NCBI GenBank assembly: GCA_030831085.1
Contig: JAURLT010000038.1
Span: 1 to 35,789, forward strand
Direction: 5' to 3'
DNA: 35,789 nucleotides
DNA from: Gammaproteobacteria bacterium
GTDB lineage: Bacteria > Pseudomonadota > Gammaproteobacteria > Steroidobacterales > Steroidobacteraceae
Shown: piece after piece, positions 18,286-26,884 of the stretch
Position numbering within the stretch: the first letter of the stretch is position 1
Layout of the letters: each line of letters starts with the position of its first letter
Notes under the pieces: model-generated
Databases searched by the model: none
The model's input: only the letters and a program-made list of their open reading frames with translations
What the model was told of the DNA's origin: nothing
Program-made: the position numbers and the translations under genes

Positions 18286-19692
18286 TCAGCCCTTCAGTGC
18301 CAGCAGCACCTCGTCCAGCATCTTCTTGGCGTCGCCGAACAGCATCCGGTTGTTGTCCTTGTAGAACAGCGGATTGTCGACGCCGGCATAGCCCGAGGCC
18401 ATCGAGCGCTTCATGACGATGCTGGTTCGCGACTTCCACACCTCGAGCACCGGCATGCCGGCAATCGGGCTGGCCGGATCGTCCTGGGCAGCCGGGTTCA
18501 CGATGTCGTTGGCGCCGATCACCATGGTGACGTCGGTGTCCGGGAAATCGTCGTTGATCTCGTCCATTTCCAGCACGATGTCGTAGGGCACCTTGGCCTC
18601 GGCCAGCAGCACGTTCATGTGGCCGGGCATGCGGCCGGCCACCGGGTGGATGCCGAAGCGGACGTTGATGCCCGACTCGCGCAGGACCTTGGTGATCTCG
18701 TAGACGGTGTGCTGGGCCTGCGCCACGGCCATGCCGTAGCCGGGCACGATGATCACGCTCTTGGACCCGCGCAGCAGTTCGGCAGTCTCTGCGGCACTGA
18801 TCGGGGTGACCTCGCCGGCCGGGGCCTCGCCGGCTGCCGTGGGCGCCCCCCCTGCGGTGCCGAAGCCCCCTGCGATCACGCTCAGGAACTGCCGGTTCAT
18901 GGCCCGGCACATGATGTAGGAGAGGATCGCGCCCGAGGAGCCGACCAGCGCGCCAGTGACGATCAGCAGGTCGTTGGAGAGCATGAAGCCGGTGGCCGCG
19001 GCGGCCCAACCTGAATAGCTGTTGAGCATCGAGACCACCACCGGCATGTCGGCGCCGCCGATCGCCATGACCATGTGGATGCCGAACAGCAGGGCGATGA
19101 CGGTCATGATGATCAGGGGCGTCATGCCGGCCTCGACGCTGGCTGCGCCCACGAAGTCGGCGCCGAACCAGATCACCACCAGCAGGCCGGCGAGGTTCAG
19201 CCAGTGCCGGGCCGGCAGCAGCAGCGGCTTGCCGCCGATCTTGCCCGACAGCTTGCCGAAGGCGATGACCGACCCGGAGAAGGTCACGGCACCGATCAGG
19301 ATGCCGAGGTAGATCTCGATCTCGTGGATCGCCTTCTCGGCGCCCTCGTAGGCCACTGAAGTATCGACGTAGGACGCGAAACCGACCAGGCAGGCGGCGA
19401 GTCCGACGAGGCTGTGCATCAGTGCGACCAGCTCCGGCATCTGGGTCATCTGCACCTTGCGCGCCGCGTAGAGGCCGACGGCGCCGCCCACGACCAGCGC
19501 ACCGACAATCCAGGGGACGCCGGCGGGCGTGACCCGCGGACCCAGCACGGTGGCCAGCACCGCGATGGTCATGCCGATCATGCCGAACAGGTTGCCGCGG
19601 CGGGCGGTCTCGGGATGGGACAGGCCACCCAGGCTCAGGATGAAGAGGATGGCGGCACCGATGTAGGCCATGGTGGCGAGGCTTTGCGTCAT
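18286..19692 (-). CDS. pntB: NAD(P) transhydrogenase, beta subunit
   Basis: PntB carries part of the proton channel and the NADP(H)-binding domain III of the energy-linked transhydrogenase, which makes NADPH from NADH using the proton gradient. The 468-residue protein has about eight to nine transmembrane helices in the first 265 residues. Domain III begins after a Gly/Ala linker and includes the nucleotide-binding loop [34 protein letters not shown] and [22 protein letters not shown]. Length is normal. It starts 13 bases after pntA, with GGGAGA as a likely ribosome binding site. Confidence 0.97.
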   Translation of the reverse strand: MTQSLATMAYIGAAILFILSLGGLSHPETARRGNLFGMIGMTIAVLATVLGPRVTPAGVPWIVGALVVGGAVGLYAARKVQMTQMPELVALMHSLVGLAACLVGFASYVDTSVAYEGAEKAIHEIEIYLGILIGAVTFSGSVIAFGKLSGKIGGKPLLLPARHWLNLAGLLVVIWFGADFVGAASVEAGMTPLIIMTVIALLFGIHMVMAIGGADMPVVVSMLNSYSGWAAAATGFMLSNDLLIVTGALVGSSGAILSYIMCRAMNRQFLSVIAGGFGTAGGAPTAAGEAPAGEVTPISAAETAELLRGSKSVIIVPGYGMAVAQAQHTVYEITKVLRESGINVRFGIHPVAGRMPGHMNVLLAEAKVPYDIVLEMDEINDDFPDTDVTMVIGANDIVNPAAQDDPASPIAGMPVLEVWKSRTSIVMKRSMASGYAGVDNPLFYKDNNRMLFGDAKKMLDEVLLALKG

Positions 19693-19705
19693 GGTGGCGT
19701 CTCCC

Positions 19706-21289
19706 TTACTTCCGGAACATCGCCAGCATGCGCCGCGTCACCGCGAAGCCGCCGAACATGTTGACTGCAGTGAGCGCGAGTGCCGCGACCGCCAGCCAGC
19801 GAATCAGTTCATCGGGCCGGCTGCCGTCACCTCCCGGTGGAGCCACCTGGATCAGCGCGCCGACCGCAATGATCGATGAAATGGCGTTGGTGACGCTCAT
19901 CAGTGGCGTGTGCAGCGAAGGCGTCACGTTCCAGACCACCATGTAACCCACGAAGCAGGCCAGCACGAAGACCGTGAAGTGAGCTAGGAAAGAGGCGGGG
20001 GCGTACAGTCCTACCAGGCCGAACAGCACCGCCCCGACCACAAACATTCCCGCCAGCGTCTTGCCGGAGGCCGGCTCGCTGGCGCCGTGGCCGTGGCCAG
20101 ACTTTTTCGCAGGCGTGGCCGCTGCCGCGGGCTTGGGGGCCGGCGCGGGCGGCAGCTTGGGCGGCGGTGCAGGCCAGGTGATCTCGCCCTGGCGGACCAC
20201 GGTCAGGCCGCGGATGGCGTCATCCTCGAAGTTGACGTCGATGACGCCGTCCTTGGCCTTGCACAGTTCTTCGGTCAGGCGCAGCAGGTTGGTTGAATAG
20301 AGCGTGGAGGCCTGCCTCGAGAGGCGGCTGGGCAGGTCCGTATAGCCGATGATCGTGACGCCGTGCCGAACCACGGCCTGGCCGGGCTCAGTCAACTCAC
20401 AGTTGCCGCCCTGCTCGGCAGCCATGTCGACGATCACGCTGCCCGGCTTCATGCTGCGGACCATCTCGGCCGTGATCAGGCGCGGCGCCGGCTTGCCGGG
20501 AATCAGTGCCGTGGTGATGATGATGTCGGCTTCCCTGGCTTCCCGGGCGTACATTTCCCGCTGGGCCTGCTGGAAGCCCTCGCTCATCACCTTGGCGTAG
20601 CCGCCGCCTCCGGAGCCTTCCTCCTCGTAGTCCACCTTTACGAACTCGCCACCGAGTGAGGTGACCTGATCGGCAACTTCCGCTCGGGTGTCGTTGGCGC
20701 GGACGATGGCACCGAGGTTGGCCGCCGTACCGATGGCGGCAAGCCCCGCCACACCGGCGCCGGCGATGAACACCCTGGCCGGCGGGATCTTGCCGGCGGC
20801 CGTAACCTGGCCGTTGAAGAAGCGACCGAAGGCGTTGGCGGCCTCGATCACGGCGCGGTAACCGCTGATGCTCGCCGTCGAGGTGAGCGCGTCCATCTTC
20901 TGAGCCCGCGACAACTGCCTTGGAAGGGTGTCCATGGCCAGCACCGTGAGGCTGCGCCCGGCCAGTTGCTGCATGAGCTCCGGGTTCTGGGCCGGCCAGA
21001 TGAAGCTGATGAGTGCCGAGCCTTCGCGCAGCAGTCCCAACTCGGTGGCATCCGGCGCCCGGACCTTGAACACCAGATCGGCGCCCGCGTAGAGACTGGT
21101 CGCATCCGGGGCGATGCTCGCGCCGGCGGCTCGGTAGGCCTCGTCACTGAAGCTCGCGGCTTCGCCGGCTCCGGACTCGACACATACGGCAAAGCCGAGC
21201 TTGGTGAGCTTTTCAACCACCTCCGGGACGGTTGCAACACGCTTCTCGCCGGCGAAGGTCTCGCGCGGCACCCCAATTGTCATGGCCAT
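19706..21289 (-). CDS. pntA: NAD(P) transhydrogenase, alpha subunit (full length)
   Basis: PntA supplies NAD(H)-binding domain I and part of the membrane domain. The 527-residue protein shows the alanine dehydrogenase/PNT N-terminal domain ([14 protein letters not shown]), the Rossmann loop GAGVAG (177-182), [16 protein letters not shown], an Ala/Pro linker (about 385-410) and about four transmembrane helices at the C-terminus. It is the single-chain form as in E. coli, not the split PntAA/PntAB form. The ATG at 21289 is used because GGGAGAG lies about 8 bases before it; an in-frame ATG at 21283 is possible. It is the first gene of a five-gene minus-strand operon (pntA-pntB-OYE-trxC-hydrolase). 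Confidence 0.96.
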   Translation of the reverse strand: MAMTIGVPRETFAGEKRVATVPEVVEKLTKLGFAVCVESGAGEAASFSDEAYRAAGASIAPDATSLYAGADLVFKVRAPDATELGLLREGSALISFIWPAQNPELMQQLAGRSLTVLAMDTLPRQLSRAQKMDALTSTASISGYRAVIEAANAFGRFFNGQVTAAGKIPPARVFIAGAGVAGLAAIGTAANLGAIVRANDTRAEVADQVTSLGGEFVKVDYEEEGSGGGGYAKVMSEGFQQAQREMYAREAREADIIITTALIPGKPAPRLITAEMVRSMKPGSVIVDMAAEQGGNCELTEPGQAVVRHGVTIIGYTDLPSRLSRQASTLYSTNLLRLTEELCKAKDGVIDVNFEDDAIRGLTVVRQGEITWPAPPPKLPPAPAPKPAAAATPAKKSGHGHGASEPASGKTLAGMFVVGAVLFGLVGLYAPASFLAHFTVFVLACFVGYMVVWNVTPSLHTPLMSVTNAISSIIAVGALIQVAPPGGDGSRPDELIRWLAVAALALTAVNMFGGFAVTRRMLAMFRK

Positions 21290-21344
21290 GCTGGATTCTC
21301 TCCCGGGAACACCTGACGGGGCAGGATCTGCCTTGCAAAACGCG

Positions 21345-21374
21345 TTGAAACATAACACAAGAAGGCCGTATTGT
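21345..21374 (+). promoter_or_regulatory. Candidate promoter for the HNH nuclease gene
   Basis: TTGAAA (21345-21350, 5 of 6 matches to the -35 consensus) and TATTGT (21369-21374, 4 of 6) are separated by 18 bases. The predicted transcription start near 21381 is only about four bases before the ATG at 21385, which would give a nearly leaderless message. A short inverted repeat, TAACA (21353-21357) and TGTTA (21372-21376), lies across the spacer and -10. Confidence 0.35.
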
Positions 21375-21384
21375 TAGCGTCGAG

Positions 21385-22023
21385 ATGAGTACGCCATGCG
21401 GTGCCCGTATTGAGTCGGAGGAGCGCGGCCTGACCCAGCAGGTCCTGCGCATCGACGCGTCCGGCATGCCGGTGGAGTGGATTGATTACCGCGAGGCGGT
21501 TCGCCTGCACTGCCTTGGCCAGGTCTGTTACGCCTTTGGCAGTCCGCTCTACACCCTGCACGGCGGCACCAACGCCAGAAGCGGCCTGCAGACGGTGATC
21601 GAGGTGTCCTCGATGCTGGCCACCCTCGGTCAGTCCTCGAACCCCGGTACGCGCCGGCACGACTACGTGCCACCCCTCAACAACGAGACCTTGTTCAAGC
21701 GTGATGCGTGGCTGTGCATGTATTGCGGTGAGCGGTTTGCGACGCACGCGCTCTCGCGTGACCACATCCGTCCCCTGTCGCAGGGCGGTCGCGACAACTG
21801 GAACAACGTGGTGACGGCCTGTCGGCGCTGCAACAACCAGAAGGCCTGGCGCACGCCCGAGCAGGCCGGCATGCAGCTCCTCGCCGTGCCCTTCACGCCC
21901 ACCTATGCCGAGTACATCTTCCTGAAGGGCCGGCGCGTGCTGGCCGACCAGATGGAATACCTGCAGGCGCATTTTCCCCGCTCGAGCCCGCTGCGCGACC
22001 GCATCCAGCGCTGGATGCAGTGA
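21385..22023 (+). CDS. HNH endonuclease family protein
   Basis: A 212-residue protein with a C-terminal HNH nuclease domain. It has zinc-type pairs Cys111/Cys114 (CMYC) and Cys146/Cys149 (CRRC), with the catalytic core between them: SRDHIRPLSQGGRDNWNNVV (Asp126, His127, Asn141) and Asn150. The N-terminal 95 residues are a separate conserved-looking domain (VLRIDASGMPVEWIDYREAV). Single-gene HNH proteins of this length are widespread chromosomal genes in Proteobacteria, often not linked to mobile DNA, and their role is not well defined. It is divergent from pntA and leads a plus-strand group with the 5'-nuclease gene 12 bases downstream. No ribosome binding site is obvious. Confidence 0.88.
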   Translation: MSTPCGARIESEERGLTQQVLRIDASGMPVEWIDYREAVRLHCLGQVCYAFGSPLYTLHGGTNARSGLQTVIEVSSMLATLGQSSNPGTRRHDYVPPLNNETLFKRDAWLCMYCGERFATHALSRDHIRPLSQGGRDNWNNVVTACRRCNNQKAWRTPEQAGMQLLAVPFTPTYAEYIFLKGRRVLADQMEYLQAHFPRSSPLRDRIQRWMQ

Positions 22024-22035
22024 GCCGGCGGGGCG

Positions 22036-22926
22036 ATGCTGCACCTCGTCGACGCCAGTTACTTCGTCTTCCGTGCCTATTACTCCGTCACGCCGGAAAT
22101 GACCGACGCCGACGGCCAGCCGGTCAACGCCCTGTATGGTTTTGCGCGCTTCATGGGTGACCTGCTCGAGCGGGCCAGTCCCGGGCAGGTAGCCGTGGCT
22201 TTTGATGAGAGCCTTGCGAGCTCCTTCCGCAACGACATCTACCCTGCCTACAAGGCCAACCGCGAGCCGGCCCCAGAGGAGTTGAAACGGCAGTTCGCCT
22301 GGTGCCGCGAGTTCTGCCGCCTGATGGGCGTGGCCGAGTATGCGGATGGCTACTACGAGGCTGACGACATCATCGGGGCCATCGCCACGCGCATGCGGGT
22401 GGCGGGCCATCGCAGCGTGCTGGTCACGCGGGACAAGGACCTGGCACAGCTGGTGCGACAGGGTGACGAGTTCTGGGACTTCGCTGGCGACCGCCGCTAC
22501 GGGTATGCGGATATCGCGGGGCAGTTCGGCGTTCTCCCTGAGCGGATGCCGGACTATCTGGCGCTAACCGGTGACAGCGTCGACAACATCCCTGGCGTGC
22601 CCGGCATTGGTCCAAAGACTGCCTCAGCCTTGCTCGATGCCTACGAATCACTCGATCATCTCTATGACAACCTGCATGCCCTGCCTGCATTGCCCATCCG
22701 CGGTGCCGCTCGTTTGCCCGAACGGCTGGTCGAGCACCGCGAGGCGGCCTATCTGGCGCGCCGCCTGACGCGGATCGCCTGCGACATGCCCCTCGAATTC
22801 TGCGAGTCGGACCTGCAGCGGCGCCGGCCGGACGTGGCCGGGCTTGCCGCACTGTACGAACGTTCGCGATTCGGGCCGATGCTGGCCCGTCAGGCAGAGC
22901 GTCTGGCCCAGCGTTTCGGGGCATGA
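22036..22926 (+). CDS. Stand-alone 5'-3' exonuclease / flap endonuclease
   Basis: A 296-residue homologue of the 5'-nuclease domain of DNA polymerase I, without a polymerase domain. Metal-binding acidic motifs are visible: DASYFVFRAYYS (6-17), VAFDESLASSFRNDIYPAYKANR, YEADDIIGAIA, VTRDKDLAQLV and GDSVDNIPGVPGIGPKTASALL. The last is the helix-hairpin-helix (H3TH) DNA-binding element. It should cleave 5' flaps or RNA primers during replication and repair. The start codon is the ATG at 22036, and the stop overlaps the fructosamine-kinase start (ATGA). It is somewhat longer than E. coli ExoIX/Xni. Confidence 0.92.
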   Translation: MLHLVDASYFVFRAYYSVTPEMTDADGQPVNALYGFARFMGDLLERASPGQVAVAFDESLASSFRNDIYPAYKANREPAPEELKRQFAWCREFCRLMGVAEYADGYYEADDIIGAIATRMRVAGHRSVLVTRDKDLAQLVRQGDEFWDFAGDRRYGYADIAGQFGVLPERMPDYLALTGDSVDNIPGVPGIGPKTASALLDAYESLDHLYDNLHALPALPIRGAARLPERLVEHREAAYLARRLTRIACDMPLEFCESDLQRRRPDVAGLAALYERSRFGPMLARQAERLAQRFGA

Positions 22927-23807
22927 CTCCGCCGCCCGCCCTGGCGGGGGCACTCTCCGCGGCGCTCGGCTACGAGGTGGCTTCGGTGCCCGGCCCTGCC
23001 GTCCGCGGTGGGTGCATCAACCAATGCTGGTGCTGGCCGACCGCGCAGGGTCCGGTGTTCGTCAAGTTCGCAGCGGACCTGGCTGAGGATTTTGGTGCCG
23101 AGTGGCACGGCCTGGAGCTTCTGGCCAGCAGCGATACCGTTCGGGTGCCGCGCACGCTGGCCGTGGGCGCCTGCGAAGCCGGCCAGTTCCTGGTCCTGGA
23201 ATGGATGGAGTTGCGGGAGCCCGGAGTCGCCGATGAGGTTCGGCTGGGAGAGTCCCTCGCCGCCCTGCACCGCTGTCGGGAGTCGCGCTTCGGCCTCGAG
23301 CGCGACAACCTGATCGGGACCACCGCGCAGCCCAACGGCTGGCTGGATGACTGGGTGACTTTCTTCAGGGAACGTCGGTTGCAGCATCAATTCGCGCTGG
23401 CGGCAGGCCAGGGTCATGGCGGGCGCCTGCAGGAGCGAGGCGAGCGCCTGCTCGAGGTCATGCACGTGTTTTTTTCCAGCTACCGGCCGGCGCCCTCACT
23501 CCTGCATGGTGACCTCTGGTCCGGCAACCGGGCGGTGGATGCCGCCGGAACGCCGGTGCTGTTCGATCCGGCCTGTTACTTCGGTGACCGCGAGGCAGAC
23601 CTTGCCATGACGCGGCTCTTCGGCGGCTTCGGACCGGGCTTTTATGCGGCCTACGTCGCTGCCTGGCCGCTGGATGCGGCAGCGGGCACCCGGCGCGACC
23701 TCTACAACCTGTACCACGTGCTCAATCACCTGAGCCTGTTCGGTGGCAGCTACCGGGCCCAGGCGGAAGGCATGATCGACCGGCTGCTGGCGGCCGCCGG
23801 CCACTGA
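22923..23807 (+). CDS. Fructosamine kinase family protein
   Basis: A 294-residue protein-kinase-like fold of the fructosamine-3-kinase family. Visible features are the ATP-site lysine Lys48 (PVFVKFA), the conserved LVLEWMEL segment, the catalytic loop LLHGDLWSGN (193-202), and the metal-binding FDPACYFGDREADLAM (214-229). Family members phosphorylate sugar adducts on lysines so that the adduct falls off, repairing glycated proteins; some bacterial members may act on small molecules. It is coupled to the upstream nuclease gene by a 4-base overlap, so the two are made together. It ends four bases before a convergent methyltransferase gene. Confidence 0.9.
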   Translation: MTPPPALAGALSAALGYEVASVPGPAVRGGCINQCWCWPTAQGPVFVKFAADLAEDFGAEWHGLELLASSDTVRVPRTLAVGACEAGQFLVLEWMELREPGVADEVRLGESLAALHRCRESRFGLERDNLIGTTAQPNGWLDDWVTFFRERRLQHQFALAAGQGHGGRLQERGERLLEVMHVFFSSYRPAPSLLHGDLWSGNRAVDAAGTPVLFDPACYFGDREADLAMTRLFGGFGPGFYAAYVAAWPLDAAAGTRRDLYNLYHVLNHLSLFGGSYRAQAEGMIDRLLAAAGH

Positions 23808-23811
23808 GCGA

Positions 23812-24435
23812 TCAGCCGATCGCGCGGCGCGCCACGCCCAGCGAGAGGAATCCCGCGAAGCGGGGCGCGCCCGGCAGGTAGCACTGGCGGAGCGTTTCCA
23901 CGGCCAGTCCGGCGCCGGCCAGCTCGGCCGGCGCGTCGCGATCCAGGTGGCAGCCGTCACCGATGACCCGCCAGGCCGGAGTCAGCCGACGCTGCCAGCG
24001 GGCCACGGCAGTATCCGGACTTAGTCCGTGTTCCAGGAACAGGACTTGGCCCCCGGGTTTCAAGACCCGGTGCAGCTCACTGAGGGCACGCCCCAGATCG
24101 GGGATGCTGCACAGGGTGAAGGTGCTCACCACGGTATCGAAGCGTGCGTCCTCGAAGGGCAGCGATTCTGCTGAAAGAGCCTGGTGTGCCACTGTCATGC
24201 CGGCCTCCGCCGCACGGCGGCTGGCGCGCGCCGTCAGGGCAGGGTTGCTGTCCACCGACGCGATCGAGCGACAGGTGAGGGGATAGTGGCTGCAGTTCAG
24301 TCCGGTGCCGATGCCGATTTCCAGCACCGAGCCGGTTGCAGGCGCCAGGGTTTCACGACGCAGCGGCTCGAGGCGCGGCTGGCGCATCGCCGCCTCGAGT
24401 ATCCATGGAAACACCCACTGGCTGTACCAGCCCAC
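23812..24435 (-). CDS. Class I SAM-dependent methyltransferase
   Basis: A 207-residue methyltransferase. Motif I is SVLEIGIGTGLNCSHYP, followed by the acidic motif II in ASVDSNPALTARA. Then come SAESLPFEDARFDTVVSTFTLCSIPD, and HRVLKPGGQVLFLEHG typical of the ubiquinone/menaquinone-type (Methyltransf_11) group. The frame is open to an ATG at 24489, but the GTG at 24435 begins the usual family N-terminus (GWYSQWVFPWILEAAM) and has a strong AGGAG 8 bases upstream, so it is taken as the start. The substrate is unknown. It sits 16 bases after the dehydratase gene on the same strand and may be co-transcribed with it. Confidence 0.85.
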   Translation of the reverse strand: MGWYSQWVFPWILEAAMRQPRLEPLRRETLAPATGSVLEIGIGTGLNCSHYPLTCRSIASVDSNPALTARASRRAAEAGMTVAHQALSAESLPFEDARFDTVVSTFTLCSIPDLGRALSELHRVLKPGGQVLFLEHGLSPDTAVARWQRRLTPAWRVIGDGCHLDRDAPAELAGAGLAVETLRQCYLPGAPRFAGFLSLGVARRAIG

Positions 24436-24443
24436 ACTCAGGA

Positions 24444-24448
24444 CTCCT
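24444..24448 (-). promoter_or_regulatory. Ribosome binding site fixing the methyltransferase start
   Basis: AGGAG on the minus strand, 8 bases before the GTG at 24435. The upstream ATG at 24489 has no such site, and using it would overlap the end of the dehydratase gene. Confidence 0.6.
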
Positions 24449-24451
24449 GTG

Positions 24452-25384
24452 CTAGGCCAATTTCCCTGACCAACATCGTAATTGATCAATGGTCGATGTC
24501 ACCCCTCCGCATACGACAACCAAAATCGAACTGAATGAACCAAGTTCCGGGACGTTTTCGTATACAGCGGCGAGTGAAGCGCCGCACGCTGGCTCTACGA
24601 CCATTTGATGATCTTCAAGGAACTGCTCGCATGCCGCTACTGCTGACCTGTCCGAGACGACCACATTGGTAATAGGGTAGGTCTTGGACCACATGTATGC
24701 CTGATTGCAAACCTGTCGGGCCCCCAGGGAGGTTGCAATACTGCTAATTGCGGCAAGTTCGACCAGACGACCCGTGCGAACCGAGGCAGCGTACGAATCC
24801 GCGCCCTCGGTTTCGACTGCGATGATTGGCACATCCGTCCACTTGTTGCGCCGCAATCCTTCCACGACTCCGCATAGCAACCCTCCACCACCCACCGAAA
24901 GCACAATGGCCCCCGGTTTGCCGCCGGAGGCAGCTATTTCATCAACCATGCTGGCATGGCCTTGCCAGACAACTGGATCGTCAAACGGGTGAATAAAGAA
25001 ATCGGTGTGGTCGAGCATGGAGCGGGCCAGGGTATTCGCTTCCTGCCAGGAGGCGCCATGAACGACTACTTCTGCCCCTTCATTTTGTATCAATCGCTGC
25101 GCTCGGCTGGTGGTCGTTTGCGGGACGACCACCACAACCGGGATCGAAAGTAGACGGCCCGCATAGGCGGCTGCGATGCCAGCATTGCCGCCTGACGACG
25201 AAATGAAACGCTTGGCTCCCCGGCTGACAGCGTGCTGGCAAGCCAGTCCAATTCCGCGAAGCTTGAACGATCCCGTGGGCTGCACCGCCTCCAGTTTCAG
25301 CCAGACCTCTTTTGCTGATCGAAGAGTCAATGACCGCGAGACAACGAGCGGTGTTTCAATATGCAGGCGCGCCATATCGGCCAT
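24452..25384 (-). CDS. PLP-dependent L-serine/L-threonine dehydratase-like enzyme
   Basis: A 310-residue fold-type II PLP enzyme. Lys41 in PTGSFKLRG is the Schiff-base lysine. SSSGGNAGIAAAYAG (62-76) binds the substrate carboxylate, SVGGGGLL (163-170) is the phosphate loop, and Cys292 in VVVCGGVTS faces the pyridine nitrogen. That Cys is typical of the eukaryote-like serine dehydratase (SDS) branch rather than IlvA, and no ACT domain is present. It should deaminate serine or threonine. The ATG at 25384 is chosen because AGGGGG lies 7 bases before it; ATGs at 25390 and 25375 are alternatives. Base composition is unusual: hand counts of five 60-base lines within the gene gave 50-60% G+C, against 75% in a line of the nearby kinase gene, so it was probably acquired by transfer. 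Confidence 0.88.
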   Translation of the reverse strand: MADMARLHIETPLVVSRSLTLRSAKEVWLKLEAVQPTGSFKLRGIGLACQHAVSRGAKRFISSSGGNAGIAAAYAGRLLSIPVVVVVPQTTTSRAQRLIQNEGAEVVVHGASWQEANTLARSMLDHTDFFIHPFDDPVVWQGHASMVDEIAASGGKPGAIVLSVGGGGLLCGVVEGLRRNKWTDVPIIAVETEGADSYAASVRTGRLVELAAISSIATSLGARQVCNQAYMWSKTYPITNVVVSDRSAVAACEQFLEDHQMVVEPACGASLAAVYENVPELGSFSSILVVVCGGVTSTIDQLRCWSGKLA

Positions 25385-25403
25385 CGGCATTCCCCCTGTC
25401 CCG

Positions 25404-25431
25404 ATGCTAGCCGGCCCGGGACCGGCGTCAA
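25404..25431 (-). promoter_or_regulatory. Candidate promoter for the dehydratase gene
   Basis: On the minus strand TTGACG (25431-25426, 5 of 6 matches) and TAGCAT (25409-25404, 4 of 6) are 16 bases apart. The predicted start is near 25397, just ahead of the AGGGGG ribosome binding site. The spacer contains a G+C-rich imperfect palindrome around CCCGGG, which may be chance. Confidence 0.4.
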
Positions 25432-25469
25432 GTCTTGCCAAGCCATGTGCCAACCGCGATGCTGCGAGG

Positions 25470-26129
25470 ATGACCGCCATCAAATTTCGTAACACCGAGC
25501 AGCGACTTTCGGCTGCAATCGCCGAGGCCCGCGCCAGCCTGCAGGGCGAGACCGTCACGCTGCGCGAACTGCTCGCGGCCGTGGGTGAGCAGGGGATTTT
25601 GGTCGCCTGCGCCCTGATGGCCTCGCCTTTCCTGTTGCCGGTCACCGTGCCGCTCATGAGCTGGATCTTTGGTATCCCGATGCTGCTGATCGGCACGGCC
25701 GTGGTGCTGAATCGCCTGCCCTGGATGCCGCCGAAAGTGGTGGATCGCGAATTGTCCGGCGATACCATCCGGCTGGTGATGGACAAGGTGGTGGGCTGGG
25801 CCGAGCGGGTGGAGCACCTGATCAAGCCTCGCTGGCTGTCCCTGTCGTCGACCTCGGTGATCAACGTCCTCAACGGCTTGCTGATCCTGCACAACGTCGT
25901 GCTGCTGATGGCCCCGCTGCCGCTGGTGCCTTTTGCCAACACCCTGCCGGCCATGGCCATCGTGCTGCTGGCGATCGGCATGGCCGAGCGCGACGGGCTG
26001 GTGATCGTCCTGGGTTACCTGATGACGCTCATCTCCACGCTGTACATTGGCGTGTTGATGGCACTGGTGATCCTGCTCGGGCTGAACTTCGACACGGCGC
26101 TCGAGACGCTGCGCGGCTGGTGGGGTTAG
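25470..26129 (+). CDS. ExoD-family membrane protein
   Basis: A 219-residue protein resembling the ExoD family (named from exopolysaccharide synthesis in Rhizobium; molecular function unclear). The N-terminal soluble part (TEQRLSAAIAEARASLQGETVTLRELLAAVGEQG) is followed by hydrophobic segments at about 44-60, 62-80, 130-147, 156-172 and 178-205. These include the typical PFLLPVTVP and PLPLVPFANTLPAMAIVLLAIGMAERDG stretches. The ATG at 25470 is used; the open frame upstream overlaps the divergent dehydratase and is not coding-like. It ends with a 4-base convergent overlap with the VOC gene. Confidence 0.85.
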   Translation: MTAIKFRNTEQRLSAAIAEARASLQGETVTLRELLAAVGEQGILVACALMASPFLLPVTVPLMSWIFGIPMLLIGTAVVLNRLPWMPPKVVDRELSGDTIRLVMDKVVGWAERVEHLIKPRWLSLSSTSVINVLNGLLILHNVVLLMAPLPLVPFANTLPAMAIVLLAIGMAERDGLVIVLGYLMTLISTLYIGVLMALVILLGLNFDTALETLRGWWG

Positions 26130-26845
26130 TCCGCCTCTTCCTCGACCAGCAGCGCCGTACCCTCCGGGGACACCACCATCAGGGCCCGCTCCGGGTCGAG
26201 CAGCCGCGGCAAGCGACGATCGGTAACGATGCCCCGCGCCTCCAGCGCATCCCGGACCTCCCCAAGGCCGGCAGCGCTGAAGCGCAGCAGCGGGCCCTCC
26301 AGTTGGCGGGTCTGCCAGAGTGCGAGGTTGAGGCTATCGCTGGTCAGTCCACGTCGCGGGCAGGGCGAGTCCGCTTCCTCCACGGCCACGAACCCGAGCC
26401 CTTCCCAGAAGGCCTGGGCGACGTCGAGGTCCCTGACCGGCAGCACGTACTCCTCGAACCAGCCGAGCGCGGAGACTTCACCGGCGGCGCGATCAGGTGG
26501 TGAGAAGGTCCTGGCCTCCAGCCAGGCGATCATCTGTCCATCCGGGTCCTCGAAGCCTGCCTCGTTGAAACGGTCGTCGCCGACCTTGCGGAAGGCCAGC
26601 TCTACGCCGCGCGCCTCCAGCTCGTCGAGCCGCGCCAGGAGTTCCGGTTGCACGAAGGTCACCGACGGGGAGGCGAACTCGAAGGCGTGCAGGCCCAGCG
26701 CCAGGCGGCCGTCGCTGACCGCGGCATAGGGATGCGTCCAGGTTTCCCCGACGCTGGCCTCGGTGAAACCCAGGCGCCGGTAGAAATCCAGCGACGCCAG
26801 CACGTCGGGGGCGTGCAGGCTGATTTCCAGGAAACGCGCGGTCAT
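26126..26845 (-). CDS. Two-domain VOC (glyoxalase/dioxygenase fold) protein
   Basis: A 239-residue protein made of two vicinal-oxygen-chelate modules. The first (about 1-112) runs from FLEISLHAPDVLASLDFYRRLGF to GFEDPDGQMIAWLEA. The second (about 127-236) runs from FEEYVLPVRDLDVAQAFWEGLGF to VVSPEGTALLVEEE. The fold is shared by glyoxalase I, extradiol dioxygenases and resistance proteins. The metal-ligand pattern is incomplete by eye (only His11 of the first module is in a typical place), so catalytic activity is uncertain and a binding role is possible. It is divergent from the cyclophilin gene across a 39-base gap. Confidence 0.83.
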   Translation of the reverse strand: MTARFLEISLHAPDVLASLDFYRRLGFTEASVGETWTHPYAAVSDGRLALGLHAFEFASPSVTFVQPELLARLDELEARGVELAFRKVGDDRFNEAGFEDPDGQMIAWLEARTFSPPDRAAGEVSALGWFEEYVLPVRDLDVAQAFWEGLGFVAVEEADSPCPRRGLTSDSLNLALWQTRQLEGPLLRFSAAGLGEVRDALEARGIVTDRRLPRLLDPERALMVVSPEGTALLVEEEAD

Positions 26846-26884
26846 GGCTCAATATTAACCGGCTAGCTGTGCGAACATGGGCCC

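Noticed and set aside
17782-19014. Plus-strand open frame of 410 codons opposite pntB and OYE
   Set aside because: Antisense to well-conserved genes; the translation is His/Gln/Gly-rich and shows no family signature.
21385-22023. HNH gene as a homing endonuclease or phage/restriction remnant
   Set aside because: No intron, integrase, terminase, methylase or repeat is nearby, the composition matches its neighbours, and HNH proteins of this type are common chromosomal genes.
25385-25981. Upstream extension of the dehydratase frame across the ExoD gene
   Set aside because: This stretch is antisense to the ExoD coding region, and the dehydratase family N-terminus, promoter and ribosome binding site all point to the start at 25384.
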